Program-made: the position numbers and the translations under genes | Origin: Paracoccaceae bacterium | GTDB taxonomy: Bacteria; Pseudomonadota; Alphaproteobacteria; Rhodobacterales; Rhodobacteraceae | Assembly (NCBI GenBank): GCA_016778765.1 | Contig: JADHOV010000016.1 | Coordinates: forward strand, 1-60,149 | DNA: 60,149 nt | Direction of reading: 5' to 3' | The notes under the pieces: model-generated | The model's input: the letters and a program-made list of their open reading frames with translations, nothing else | Told to the model about the DNA's origin: nothing | Database searches by the model: none | Part shown: positions 36,658-45,849 of the stretch, one piece after another | Numbering within the stretch: the first letter of the stretch is position 1 | Layout: each line of letters opens with the position of its first letter

Positions 36658-38781
36658 ATGGCAGGCAAACAGAAATCAACCAAGCCGCTAATCGCGCAAA
36701 ACCGCTATGGATCAGCGCCGAAAGCCGTCCGAAACCCGCCAAAGCCCCCGCGCAGCGCCGCCCCCAAGCAAAGAAACATCTTGGCCAGGGCTTTACGATG
36801 GCTGTTTAACCGTTGCGTGGGCTTGGTTTGGGCTGTTATCTGGCGCTCAGCCCTATTGCTTGCCTTATTCACTGCTGCAGGCGTGGGTTATTATCGTAGC
36901 ACCCTGCCCGATTTATCGGCCCTGCTGGATGTACGAGCCCGCGGCTCGGTCACTTTGCTTGACCGCAACAATGAGGTTTTTGCCTGGCGCGGCGAACAAT
37001 TTGGGGAAGCTATCGACGCGCAAAGCATTTCACCGCATTTACGTCATGCGGTTCTGGCAACCGAAGATAAACGGTTTTACCGCCATTTTGGGTTGAGCCC
37101 GCGCGGCGTTTTGGGCGCGATACGGATTAATATGCGCGAGGGCCGCAGCGCTTTATCCGGACATGGTGGCTCGACCATAACCCAGCAAACCGCGAAACTC
37201 TTATGTTTAGGCCTGCCTTTCAATCGTGCGCGATGGAAGAGCGAGCGCGCTTATGAGGCCGAGTGCCGAGAAAGCAGCTTATGGCGCAAAGTCAAAGAAG
37301 CCGTCTATGCGCTCGCGCTGGAGAGCCGGTTTTCAAAAGATGAAATCTTAACAATTTATATAAATCGTAGCTTTCTGGGCGCGGGAGCGCGCGGGTTTGA
37401 GGCTGCGGCGCAACGTTATTTTGGAAAATCAGCACGCAATGTAAACCCTGCCGAGGCGGCAATGCTGGCTGGGCTTTTGGTGGCGCCGACCCGCTATGCG
37501 CCCACCAATGACCTGCAGAGATCGCAAAACCGCGCGGGCGTCATTATCAATTTGATGCAAGCGCAAGCGTTACTCAGCGCCGAAGAGGCCGATTTCGCGC
37601 GCAAAAACCCCGCGCAATTGTCGCAAGCGGCCAAAGCCAATGCCGGTAATTACTTCGCCGATTGGGTGATGCAATCGGGTCCACGCTTTCTAACGCAGAC
37701 AACAACCGAAGATGTGATTATCAAAACCACGTTTGACCGCCGCCTTCAAAACGCAGCGGAACAGGCAATGCATCAGGTATTCGATTCAAAGGTTCGCCCG
37801 GGCTCCAAGGCGCAAGCTGCGATTGTTGTGATGTCCCCCAACGGCGCGGTGCGGGCAATGCTGGGCGGGCGCAATACATCGGTTGCCGGAGGCTTTAACC
37901 GCGCCACGCAAGCGCTTCGACAAACCGGCTCGGCCTTTAAACCTTTTGTATATGCAGCGGCTCTAGAGGCAGGATACAGCCCTTATGACATTGTACAAGA
38001 CAGCCCATTAACGCTGGATCTGCCTGGCTCTGGCCCATGGAGCCCGCAAAATTATTCAAAAGAATTTTTAGGCCCTGTCAGTTTAAACACCGCCCTCAGC
38101 CAATCTTTAAATATCCCAACCATCCGATTAAGCGAAGAGGTTGGACGTAATGTTGTAAGAAATGTCGCTTCCGGCTTTGGGGTTGGAGAAAAGCTTGCCT
38201 CTGGTCCGGCGCTTGCCTTGGGCGTGTCCGAGGCCACCTTGATCGATATGGTCGGGGCCTATGCTGGAATTTTAAATCGCGGCATATCTATCACCCCTTT
38301 CGGGCTGAACGAATTGCGATTATTCGGAGAAGACACGGCCCTGATGGGCGCCACAAATAGCGCCGGCCAGCGGGTCATTTCTCCAACAGCGGCGCATAAT
38401 CTGATCTTTATGATGCAAAATGTGATGGTTGAAGGAACCGGACAAAAAGCGGCGATTGACGGCTGGCAAACCGCGGGTAAAACCGGAACAACGCAGAGCG
38501 CACGCGATGCGTGGTTTATCGGCTTTTCCAGCGATTACGTGATCGGTGTTTGGATGGGATATGATGATAATACGCCTTTAACCGGGGTCACCGGCGGCGG
38601 GTTACCTGCCGAGATTTGGAAAGCCACCATGCTGCGCGCTCAAGGCGACCTGCCTCCGAGTGCACTGGTACAAACGCCTCAGATACATTCCGAAGCTCGA
38701 AAACCCAATAAAAGCACGGACCAAGACCAAAGCCCCAACGCGATCAATCGCTTTTTGCGCAAGCTGTTCGGGCAGAACTAG
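36658..38781 (+). CDS. Class A penicillin-binding protein (PBP1-type)
   Basis: This 707-residue bifunctional peptidoglycan synthase has a basic cytoplasmic tail and one membrane helix (about residues 58-78). The GT51 glycosyltransferase domain carries ATEDKRFYRHFG with the catalytic Glu136 and GGSTITQQTAK (170-180). The transpeptidase domain has the SxxK motif S425-A-F-K428, then SQSLN and KTGTTQ. The product is anchored in the inner membrane and acts in the periplasm. It is a lone gene between glnK and mlaC, ending 1 base before convergent mlaC. Confidence 0.93.
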   Translation: MAGKQKSTKPLIAQNRYGSAPKAVRNPPKPPRSAAPKQRNILARALRWLFNRCVGLVWAVIWRSALLLALFTAAGVGYYRSTLPDLSALLDVRARGSVTLLDRNNEVFAWRGEQFGEAIDAQSISPHLRHAVLATEDKRFYRHFGLSPRGVLGAIRINMREGRSALSGHGGSTITQQTAKLLCLGLPFNRARWKSERAYEAECRESSLWRKVKEAVYALALESRFSKDEILTIYINRSFLGAGARGFEAAAQRYFGKSARNVNPAEAAMLAGLLVAPTRYAPTNDLQRSQNRAGVIINLMQAQALLSAEEADFARKNPAQLSQAAKANAGNYFADWVMQSGPRFLTQTTTEDVIIKTTFDRRLQNAAEQAMHQVFDSKVRPGSKAQAAIVVMSPNGAVRAMLGGRNTSVAGGFNRATQALRQTGSAFKPFVYAAALEAGYSPYDIVQDSPLTLDLPGSGPWSPQNYSKEFLGPVSLNTALSQSLNIPTIRLSEEVGRNVVRNVASGFGVGEKLASGPALALGVSEATLIDMVGAYAGILNRGISITPFGLNELRLFGEDTALMGATNSAGQRVISPTAAHNLIFMMQNVMVEGTGQKAAIDGWQTAGKTGTTQSARDAWFIGFSSDYVIGVWMGYDDNTPLTGVTGGGLPAEIWKATMLRAQGDLPPSALVQTPQIHSEARKPNKSTDQDQSPNAINRFLRKLFGQN

Positions 38782-38782
38782 T

Positions 38783-39385
38783 TTAAAGTGTTGCCTCTAA
38801 TGCGGTAATGAGGCGATCAATCTTGCCTCCATTCTTATCAAGCAAGGCCCCAATTTCAGCACGCTCGCTTAACAACATATTTATCCCTTCGATAAAAATA
38901 TTGAAGAATAACGGCTTGCCTGACTTGTCCGACACCAAAAACTCAACCTCAAACGGATTAGAGTTTTGTAGCTTTGCTTCTGCAGTCACTTTGTAAAAGC
39001 TTTTTACTTTTTTAGTGTCTTTTACGACAATATTGCTGCCCATAAACTCTCTGAACCGGCTGCCATATTTGCGCGCCATATATATTTGAAAAACCCGTGT
39101 GAATTTATTCATCTGCTTGGGCGTGGCCCGCCGCGCTTCAGTTCCAAGCGCATAGCGCGCTATTAGTTTCACGTCAGCGTAACGTTCAAATATTTTTTCA
39201 AACTCTGCCAGAATGATTTCTTCATCATCAGTCGATGCGATCATTGCGTTGATATCGTCAACGGCCTGATTAATCAAAGTATTTGCGGCGCTTTTCGTCA
39301 AGGCATAAGCAGGCAACCCGCTCCATAGCAGCGCAGCAACAATTCCAGATAAAACCGCACGGCGCGGTAACTTATTCTGTGCCAT
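38783..39385 (-). CDS. mlaC: MlaC-family phospholipid-transport protein
   Basis: This 200-residue exported protein of the MlaC/Ttg2D family shuttles phospholipids across the periplasm. A signal peptide is visible at the N-terminus (RRAVLSGIVAALLWSGLPAYA). The ERYADVKLIARYALGTEARRATPKQ region and FVEVEFLVSDKSGKP-like core match the family. ATG 39385, preceded by GAGG six bases upstream, is preferred to the longer frame to 39430. It overlaps the 3' end of mlaA by 14 bases. The inner-membrane ABC components (MlaFED) are not in the window. Confidence 0.88.
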   Translation of the reverse strand: MAQNKLPRRAVLSGIVAALLWSGLPAYALTKSAANTLINQAVDDINAMIASTDDEEIILAEFEKIFERYADVKLIARYALGTEARRATPKQMNKFTRVFQIYMARKYGSRFREFMGSNIVVKDTKKVKSFYKVTAEAKLQNSNPFEVEFLVSDKSGKPLFFNIFIEGINMLLSERAEIGALLDKNGGKIDRLITALEATL

Positions 39386-40115
39386 AAAGATCCTCATAGG
39401 GGTCATCATAAACATCTTCATCACGCCCACCTAACGAAAAACGCCGGGTTTGCAGATAAATCAACTTGCTTTGGGAATAACTGTCAATGCTGTCATAAAG
39501 AACGGAATCGATCGCGCCTGAATAGGCAACACGCATATCCATCGCTTTCGCGATCGTACTCGATGTTGTGTAATAATTCACAGGAGGCTCGATCAATGGC
39601 GCTAGCGGGTTTAAAATCCAATCAACGATCTTGCCCGTCGCATCCCGGCTGGTAGATGGCCCAAATAGCGGCAACTCAATATAAAACCCTTCACCAACGC
39701 CCCATCTGTGCAAAGTGGTGCCAAAATCACTTTCATCCCCACCGATACCCAAATTTTCAGCCGGTGTTCCCAGACCGGCAAATCCCAAAGTTGAATTGAT
39801 CAAAAACTTACCTGTGTTTTGCAGCCCAGATTGAAATTCACCTTGCAAAACATTATTCAAAATATCCCCTGGCACAGAAAGGTTTTCAGCGAAATTATTG
39901 ATCATCTGGCGCAGGCCATCATTCATGTTTTCCACATAGGCAAACGAGACTGGCCGCACGATAGATTTATCTAAAGCGATATTCACCCCATGCACGCGCC
40001 GATTCATGGTTTCAAACGGATCATTCGCATCCTGACTATAAAGCGGCGTCGAGATGCCCAGCAAAACCAGCACAAACGCCAAAGCCATAGCTAAAGAAGT
40101 TCCTGTCTGTTTCAT
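39372..40115 (-). CDS. mlaA: MlaA/VacJ-family outer-membrane lipid transport protein
   Basis: This 247-residue protein matches MlaA (VacJ), which extracts phospholipids from the outer-membrane outer leaflet. NDPFETMNRRVHGVNI (about residues 31-46) and FLINSTLGFAGLGTPAENLGI are typical, as are GEGFYIELPLFGPS and ILNPLAPL. The N-terminus has a signal peptide (SLAMALAFVLVLLGISTPLYS) but no lipobox cysteine, unlike E. coli MlaA. It may thus be a signal-peptidase-I-cleaved variant. ATG 40115 is used; a GTG lies one codon upstream. mlaC overlaps its end. Confidence 0.88.
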   Translation of the reverse strand: MKQTGTSLAMALAFVLVLLGISTPLYSQDANDPFETMNRRVHGVNIALDKSIVRPVSFAYVENMNDGLRQMINNFAENLSVPGDILNNVLQGEFQSGLQNTGKFLINSTLGFAGLGTPAENLGIGGDESDFGTTLHRWGVGEGFYIELPLFGPSTSRDATGKIVDWILNPLAPLIEPPVNYYTTSSTIAKAMDMRVAYSGAIDSVLYDSIDSYSQSKLIYLQTRRFSLGGRDEDVYDDPYEDLYGTE

Positions 40116-40351
40116 CACATTTTACATCCAGTTTCAAAAATCTGCCTTTTTTGTGGTATTAACGGCAAACGCTTTGTTTAACAATGACACATCAATCAAA
40201 AGCAACAAGTAAACCAATCGTGATCATCATCAAGCGTCTTTAAGGGCTGCATAAATTTTCCAACAAACGCCAAACGCCAAAAGGTAGCCCTTTTCCCTCG
40301 CTCCGAGACAGGGTATCATTTGTTAAAAATATGTTGAAAAAGGAAAGAAGA

Positions 40352-40816
40352 ATGGCCCCTGAATTTGAAGAAAAACTGAGCGAGCTGGGCGTAAATCTGC
40401 CAGAGGCGCCCGCCCCAGCGGCCAATTACGTTCCTTTTGTTCAAGTCGGCGATATGCTTTATGTATCAGGGCAAATTTCAATCGGGCCAGAGGGCCTGGT
40501 TAAGGGCAAGCTGGGCTTAGACATGACCACCGAGCAAGGTGCAGAGGCTGCCAAAATTTGTGCGATCAACTTGCTGTCGCAAGTGAAAGCGGCGTGCGGC
40601 GGCGATTTGGATCGATTGATCCGGGTTGTCAAATTGACCGGATTTGTGAATTCAACAGCAGATTACACAGACCAGCCCGCCGTTATTAACGGCGCGTCCA
40701 ACCTGCTGGGCGAGGCTTTGGGAGAGGCTGGAAAACACGCGCGCGCAGCGGTATCCGCCGCCGCGCTGCCCCTGGGCGTGGCCGTGGAAATTGAAGGTAT
40801 TTTCCAAATTCGATGA
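40352..40816 (+). CDS. RidA/YjgF family protein
   Basis: This 154-residue protein is a RidA-family member of the longer, YjgH-like class. RidA enzymes hydrolyse reactive enamine/imine intermediates such as 2-aminoacrylate. The segment YVPFVQVGDMLYVSGQIS (about 26-43) and the C-terminal ARAAVSAAALPLGVAVEIE are typical. The start is ATG 40352, after GGAAAGAAGA; seven codons of upstream frame are ignored. It overlaps the glycerophosphodiesterase gene by ATGA. The exact imine substrate is unknown. Confidence 0.87.
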   Translation: MAPEFEEKLSELGVNLPEAPAPAANYVPFVQVGDMLYVSGQISIGPEGLVKGKLGLDMTTEQGAEAAKICAINLLSQVKAACGGDLDRLIRVVKLTGFVNSTADYTDQPAVINGASNLLGEALGEAGKHARAAVSAAALPLGVAVEIEGIFQIR

Positions 40817-41583
40817 TATGTGGTTTAGACCCGCAATTTTTAGCGAGGCCGCTGGCGCATCGCGGCTTGCACACCGACAAGGCGGGCATCTTGGAAAATA
40901 GTCGAAGCGCCTTCGCAGCGGCTATAGAAAAAGGCTACGGGATCGAGCTTGATCTGCAGCTTTCTGCAGATGGGCAGGCGATGGTCTTTCATGATGATAC
41001 ATTGGATAGGATGACATCGCATCAAGGCCCGGTGCGCAACCACACTGCCAAAAATTTGGAACGCATGGCTTTAAAACAGAGCGACGATTGCATTTTGCCC
41101 CTTGCGGCGCTGTTACAGCAGGTTTCCGGATCGGTGCCTTTATTGATCGAGTTAAAAGATCAAACTGGGGATCTATCTTCAAGCAATGGGGATCTGGAAC
41201 GCGCCACAGCCAAAGCCTTGCAACATTATCAAGGCGCTGTGGCCGTGATGTCCTTTAACCCGTTTTCGGTGCTCGAAATGCGGCGGCAGGCACCCCAGAT
41301 AGCCCGCGGGCTGACAACCGAGGTTTTTACAAAGGAAGAATGGCCCGAGATCTCGAGAGATAAGCGTTCAACTCTAACCAATATTTCCGACTTTGAAAAA
41401 TGCGGAGCCAGTTTTATCAGCCATCATCACGAAGATCTCGAAAGCGCACCGGTGCGCGCCTTAAAGGCCAAAGGGGTGCCTATATTATGTTGGACAATTG
41501 AAACAAAAGCCCAGCAGCACGCGGCGCGCCAACTGGCCGATAATTTTACATTTGAAGGCTTTCAACCGGCAACAAGCTCTTGA
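40813..41583 (+). CDS. Glycerophosphodiester phosphodiesterase family protein
   Basis: This 256-residue TIM-barrel enzyme probably hydrolyses glycerophosphodiesters to glycerol 3-phosphate and an alcohol. Catalytic and metal residues are seen in LAHRGLH (His16-Arg17), ENSRSAF (28-34), GIELDLQL (Glu and Asp metal ligands) and MVFHDDTLDRMT. No signal peptide is present, so it acts in the cytoplasm. It starts in an ATGA overlap with the RidA-like gene. Cytoplasmic UgpQ-type function is the nearest analogue. Confidence 0.88.
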   Translation: MICGLDPQFLARPLAHRGLHTDKAGILENSRSAFAAAIEKGYGIELDLQLSADGQAMVFHDDTLDRMTSHQGPVRNHTAKNLERMALKQSDDCILPLAALLQQVSGSVPLLIELKDQTGDLSSSNGDLERATAKALQHYQGAVAVMSFNPFSVLEMRRQAPQIARGLTTEVFTKEEWPEISRDKRSTLTNISDFEKCGASFISHHHEDLESAPVRALKAKGVPILCWTIETKAQQHAARQLADNFTFEGFQPATSS

Positions 41584-41629
41584 TTATCCGCGCTTTTGAA
41601 ACACATAGGCGCTAAAGGGAAAGGCCAGG

Positions 41630-42823
41630 ATGCAGCACGACGCGATAGAAATTCAGGTGGTGACATCGCTTGCGATGGTGGCGCAATCTGATTGGGATAG
41701 CTGTGCCTGCCCCGAAATCGACTCTGGCAATGATCCGCGTGCGCTTGACCCTTTTTTAACGTACCGCTTTCTTTGGGCGCTTGAATCGAGTGGATCGGTG
41801 GGCGAGGCCACTGGCTGGCAGCCGTATTTTTTACTGGCTTTTCAAAATAAAATATTGATCGGATGCACTCCGATGTATTTAAAATCGCACTCGCAAGGCG
41901 AATATATTTTCGATCATAGCTTTGCAGAAGCCTATCATCGCGCAGGCGGGCAATATTATCCCAAATTGCAAATTGCTGTACCCTTCACACCGGTCACAGG
42001 GCGGCGGTTTCTCCTCAAACCAGGCTATGAGGTTGAGGCGCGCCAAGCTTTGATAAAAGGGGCGCTGCAATTTGCCGTAAACAACAAGCTTTCTTCGCTA
42101 CATGCCACGTTCTGCACCCAGAAAGAAGCCAAAGCCGGCGAAGGCCTAGGCCTCCTCAGCCGAACAACCCAACAATTCCATTGGGAAAACCCCGGATATG
42201 AAAGCTTTGATGGCTTTTTATCCGCGCTCTCTTCACGCAAACGCAAGAATATCAGAAAAGAGCGCGTGCAGGCCAATCAATTTGGCGGCGAAATTGAAAT
42301 GCTCACGGGCGCGCAGATAGAGCCGCATCATTGGGATGCGTTCTGGAGGTTTTATCAAGATACCGGCGCGCGCAAATGGGGAACCCCGTATTTAACCCGC
42401 GCTTTTTTTGATGCAGCGCAAGACAGTTTACGCGATGATATTCTTCTGGTGATGGCAAAGCGCGACGGCCAATATGTTGCCGGCGCGATGAATTTTATCG
42501 GCCGCGATTGCCTTTATGGCCGGTACTGGGGCTGTATAGTAGACTATCCCTGCCTGCATTTTGAACTCTGCTATTATCGCGCGATCGACTTTGCGATTAA
42601 ACATAATCTTGCCCGCGTAGAAGCGGGCGCCCAAGGCGCGCATAAATTAGCCCGCGGCTATATCCCCGCAGAAACGCATTCACTGCATTGGGCTGCAGAT
42701 AAAGGGTTTCACGAGGCGATTGCGCAATATTTGATTGCGGAAAAAAAAGCCGTCACCGAAGATATAGAGATAATGACCAAATTTGGCCCGTTTCGAAAAA
42801 CCACAGCAGATATTGCAGAGTAG
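41630..42823 (+). CDS. GNAT/FemAB-type acyltransferase (COG3146)
   Basis: This 397-residue protein belongs to the COG3146 family of putative N-acyltransferases with a FemAB/GNAT-like fold. Typical segments are DPFLTYRFLWALESSGS (about residues 38-54), HFELCYYRAIDFAIKHNLARVEAGAQGAHK (in part, near 305-335) and the late RGYIPAETHSLHW. No substrate is known; some relatives modify peptidoglycan or lipids. It is followed after 11 bases by phhB and could share its transcript. No membrane segment is present. Confidence 0.83.
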   Translation: MQHDAIEIQVVTSLAMVAQSDWDSCACPEIDSGNDPRALDPFLTYRFLWALESSGSVGEATGWQPYFLLAFQNKILIGCTPMYLKSHSQGEYIFDHSFAEAYHRAGGQYYPKLQIAVPFTPVTGRRFLLKPGYEVEARQALIKGALQFAVNNKLSSLHATFCTQKEAKAGEGLGLLSRTTQQFHWENPGYESFDGFLSALSSRKRKNIRKERVQANQFGGEIEMLTGAQIEPHHWDAFWRFYQDTGARKWGTPYLTRAFFDAAQDSLRDDILLVMAKRDGQYVAGAMNFIGRDCLYGRYWGCIVDYPCLHFELCYYRAIDFAIKHNLARVEAGAQGAHKLARGYIPAETHSLHWAADKGFHEAIAQYLIAEKKAVTEDIEIMTKFGPFRKTTADIAE

Positions 42824-42834
42824 AGGAACCTATA

Positions 42835-43128
42835 ATGACCAAAAAATTGTCAGAGACCGAGCGTCTCCAAGACCTGCCGCCATTACTCGCCAAGGGTTGG
42901 GCCGTGGTAGAGGGGCGCGATGCAATTGCAAAAGAGTTTAAATTTGCAAACTTCATCGCAGCTTTCGGCTGGATGAGCCAGGCCGCGATTATCGCCGAAA
43001 AGATGAACCACCACCCAGAATGGTTCAATGTTTATAATCGCGTTTCGGTCACGCTCAGCACGCATGATGTGGGCGGGCTCAGCGCGCTGGATATTGCCTT
43101 GGCGCAAAAACTGGACGGGTTGAATTAA
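42835..43128 (+). CDS. phhB: Pterin-4a-carbinolamine dehydratase
   Basis: This 97-residue enzyme dehydrates 4a-hydroxytetrahydropterin produced by aromatic hydroxylases such as phenylalanine hydroxylase. The active-site segment AEKMNHHPEWFNVYNRV (about residues 54-70) with its His pair is conserved, as is VTLSTHDVGGLSALDIALA. No phenylalanine hydroxylase gene is in the window. It ends 4 bases before convergent peroxiredoxin. Confidence 0.93.
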   Translation: MTKKLSETERLQDLPPLLAKGWAVVEGRDAIAKEFKFANFIAAFGWMSQAAIIAEKMNHHPEWFNVYNRVSVTLSTHDVGGLSALDIALAQKLDGLN

Positions 43129-43132
43129 CCTT

Positions 43133-43624
43133 TTAACTAAGCGCTTTCAAAAGCGCATCGGCGCTGGATGTGGTGATTTCAGAGCGGGTTTCTTCCAGTA
43201 GAAAATGCTCAACAACACCGTCATTTACCACCAAGGCATAACGTTGCGAACGATCATAAAATCCCGTCGCCGGCACGGTGAAATTTAAGCCCACAGCTTT
43301 GGTAAACGCAGACCCTGCATCCCCCAGCATGGTCAGCCCTGCCTCATAGGCACCAGAGGCGCGCCCCCAAGCGCGCAACACGAAGCTGTCATTAACGGTA
43401 AGGATCGCAATCTCGTCAAGACCGGCATCCATCAGCTGCTCTTTTTGACTGATGATATTTGGCAGATGCGCGCGCGAACAGGTGCTGGTAAACGCGCCCG
43501 GCATGCCAAATATGGCCACGCGGCGGCCGGCAAATACATCGTTCAGATCAACGGTTTCAATCTCTGAATCTGTTACCCGCAATATCGGCGCATTTGGCAA
43601 TCTATTGCCCACGACTATGGTCAT
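43133..43624 (-). CDS. Prx5-type peroxiredoxin
   Basis: This 163-residue atypical (Prx5-class) peroxiredoxin reduces peroxides using the peroxidatic Cys in PGAFTSTCS (about residues 42-50). The usual PGAFTPTCS has Ser in place of the second Pro, a mild change. MLGDAGSAFTKAVGL and the RYALVVNDGVVEHF strand follow the family pattern. It is divergent from the flavoprotein reductase gene across 80 bases, which may reflect a shared redox role, though this is only inference. Confidence 0.9.
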   Translation of the reverse strand: MTIVVGNRLPNAPILRVTDSEIETVDLNDVFAGRRVAIFGMPGAFTSTCSRAHLPNIISQKEQLMDAGLDEIAILTVNDSFVLRAWGRASGAYEAGLTMLGDAGSAFTKAVGLNFTVPATGFYDRSQRYALVVNDGVVEHFLLEETRSEITTSSADALLKALS

Positions 43625-43704
43625 TTTTTATTCCTTTATTGGTATTCGCATAGAGGATGTTATAATGCGTTTATCCGATAGGGCCAGATCAGGTGAGGAC
43701 GCGT

Positions 43705-44919
43705 ATGTCAAGAATAGTTGTAATAGGCGCAGGGCAAGCTGGCGCGGCACTGGTTGCAAAATTGCGCAATCTCGATGATCAATGCAGCATAGATTTGATC
43801 GGCAAAGAAGACGTCCTACCCTATCAACGACCACCCTTGTCAAAAAAATACCTTTTGGGTGAGATTCCTTTAGAGCGGCTTTATTTGCGCCCAGAAAGTT
43901 TTTACGCCGATAACCACATCACTCTTCACCTTGGCGATACCGTTACCCATATAGATCGGCGTGAAAAATCCATCGTTACAACCCGTCAAAGCCTGACCTA
44001 TGATCACCTGGTTTTGGCAACCGGATCATGGCCGCGCAAATTGCCCGCCGCGATCGGGGGCGAGCTGGCGGGGGTTTACACGATGCGCGATCTCCAAGAT
44101 GCGGATGCGATGGCTCCAGAAATGGTGGCTGGACGGAAGGTTTTGATCGTTGGCGGGGGCTATATCGGTTTAGAAGCCGCAGCAGTTGCCGCGACTAAGG
44201 GGTTGAGGGTCACGCTGGTTGAAATGTCGGACCGTATTTTAAACCGTGTCGCCGCATCGCAAACATCCGATTACTTCCGGCAGTTGCACCAGTCGCATGG
44301 GGTGACGTTGAAAGAAAATACGGGTCTGAAACAGCTGATCGGTCAGGATGGTAAAGTGACCAGCGTACAATTAAGCGATGGCAGCGTTGAGCGCGTCGAT
44401 TTCGTGATTGTCGGGGTGGGGATTATACCGGCGCAAGACTTGGCGGAGGCGGCTGGGCTAGAGATTGAAAATGGCATCGCTGTGGATATGTATGGGCGCA
44501 GTTCCGACCCGTCGATATGGGCGATCGGCGATTGCGCGTCATTTGACCATCAGGGCCAGAAAATGCGGCTGGAAAGCGTACAAAATGCGATTGATCAAGC
44601 CGAAGTAACTGCGCAAAATATTTTGGGCGCTAAAACCCCGTATCAACCAGAACCTTGGTTTTGGTCTGATCAATATAACGTAAAGCTTCAAATCGCCGGG
44701 CTAAACACGGGCTATAGCGATGTGGTCGAACGGGCGGAGCAGACTGCGGATAGTTGCTCTTTTTGGTATTACAAAGGCGATACGCTTCTGGCGGTCGATG
44801 CGATGAACGCGCCCAAAGCCTATATGGTGGGCAAACGTTTGCTTGGGCTAGGTAAATCGCCCCCAAAAGCGGCCATAAGCGATCCCCAGACCGATCTTAA
44901 ATCCCTGCTGAAATCTTGA
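43705..44919 (+). CDS. FAD-dependent ferredoxin/rubredoxin reductase-like protein
   Basis: This 404-residue two-dinucleotide-binding-domain flavoprotein resembles the NADH:ferredoxin (putidaredoxin/rhodocoxin) reductases. The FAD motif VVIGAGQAGAA is near residues 4-14 and the NAD motif VLIVGGGYIGLEAAA near 150. IWAIGDCASF closes the FAD site. Its start is ATG 43705 after GAGGA. No ferredoxin or P450 gene is adjacent, so its electron acceptor is unknown. The stop codon overlaps the TTG start of rsmD. Confidence 0.88.
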   Translation: MSRIVVIGAGQAGAALVAKLRNLDDQCSIDLIGKEDVLPYQRPPLSKKYLLGEIPLERLYLRPESFYADNHITLHLGDTVTHIDRREKSIVTTRQSLTYDHLVLATGSWPRKLPAAIGGELAGVYTMRDLQDADAMAPEMVAGRKVLIVGGGYIGLEAAAVAATKGLRVTLVEMSDRILNRVAASQTSDYFRQLHQSHGVTLKENTGLKQLIGQDGKVTSVQLSDGSVERVDFVIVGVGIIPAQDLAEAAGLEIENGIAVDMYGRSSDPSIWAIGDCASFDHQGQKMRLESVQNAIDQAEVTAQNILGAKTPYQPEPWFWSDQYNVKLQIAGLNTGYSDVVERAEQTADSCSFWYYKGDTLLAVDAMNAPKAYMVGKRLLGLGKSPPKAAISDPQTDLKSLLKS

Positions 44920-45476
44920 GAATAATCGCAGGCACACATCGCGGAAGAGCTTTGGCTTCGGTTGGCAAAGGCGATCCCTCGGCACATTTGCGCCCAACCA
45001 CCGACCGCGTGCGCGAGAATTTATTCAACGTGCTTGCCTCGGGGCGGTTTGGAAATCCTTTGGAGAACGCGCAGGTTCTTGACCTTTTCGCCGGAACCGG
45101 TGCTTTGGGGTTTGAGGCCCTTTCGCGCGGCGCAGAGCGTCTGTGGCTGATCGATAACGCGCGCAAATCTGCAGAACTGATCCGCAAAAATAAAGCTCTG
45201 TTTGATCCAAACGTCGATATCACCTTTCGGCCATGGAACCTGCTGCAATTGCCGCCCTGCCCAGGCGCACCTTTTGATCTGGTCTTTCTTGACCCCCCCT
45301 ATGGCAAAGATTTGGGCCAAAACGTGGTGCCAAAGGCCCGCGCAAAGGGGTGGATTGCCGATGACGCCTTGATTATATGGGAAGAGCAGCGTGAGATACC
45401 GGCCCCAGAGGGGTTTTGCAGCCTCGAGTGCCTGCGCTATGGCGACACAAGCGTTACCTTGATGCGCCCACAATAA
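44916..45476 (+). CDS. rsmD: 16S rRNA (guanine966-N2)-methyltransferase RsmD
   Basis: RsmD methylates G966 of 16S rRNA in the 30S subunit. The 186-residue protein carries MRIIAGTHRGR, RPTTDRVRENLFNVL (about residues 26-40), the SAM loop VLDLFAGTGALGFEALSRGA and the catalytic DPPYGKDLG. It starts with TTG at 44916, overlapping the upstream stop as TTGA; no ATG or GTG gives the expected N-terminus. The gene is complete and of normal length. Confidence 0.92.
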   Translation: MRIIAGTHRGRALASVGKGDPSAHLRPTTDRVRENLFNVLASGRFGNPLENAQVLDLFAGTGALGFEALSRGAERLWLIDNARKSAELIRKNKALFDPNVDITFRPWNLLQLPPCPGAPFDLVFLDPPYGKDLGQNVVPKARAKGWIADDALIIWEEQREIPAPEGFCSLECLRYGDTSVTLMRPQ

Positions 45477-45524
45477 CAATTGTTCTGTATTGCTGCGCCT
45501 TTTAACACAATAAAGTTCTCTTTC

Positions 45525-45733
45525 TATCTCTTTCGCAGGGCAGGTGACTTCCCTTGTGCCATCAAAAAGAAATACACAAGCATTGCATTCGCATGTTGCA
45601 AAAAGCTCAAACGGTCACACCCCGATGGGTCAAACCCGGCAAGAATTTTCTCGATATCGGTAAGACATTTAGCAAAAGCTGCTTGATCCAATAAATGATA
45701 TAAAGCTGCGTGTTTGCATCTTCGTTTAAAGTC
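45525..45733 (-). pseudogene. Open frame without start, possible gene remnant
   Basis: On the reverse strand, 68 codons are open between a TGA (45734-45736) and a TAG (45525-45527). They read like real protein, including LYHLLDQAAFAKCLTDIEKI and LQHANAMLVYFFLMAQGKSP. No ATG or GTG start lies in frame; a TTG at 45691 has no ribosome-binding site. It could be the C-terminal remnant of a decayed gene or a short unannotated protein. I do not recognise the family. The rest of the 373-base gap (45477-45849) shows nothing else. Confidence 0.3.
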
Positions 45734-45849
45734 TCAGCACGCGGCGGCGAATTGGCGGCATAACCCCAAAAAACGCGCTTTCAACCAATCTGTTTGGACA
45801 GAGCTGACATTGAATATCGCGCGGCCCTCTTCAGAAAGGAAAAATATTT

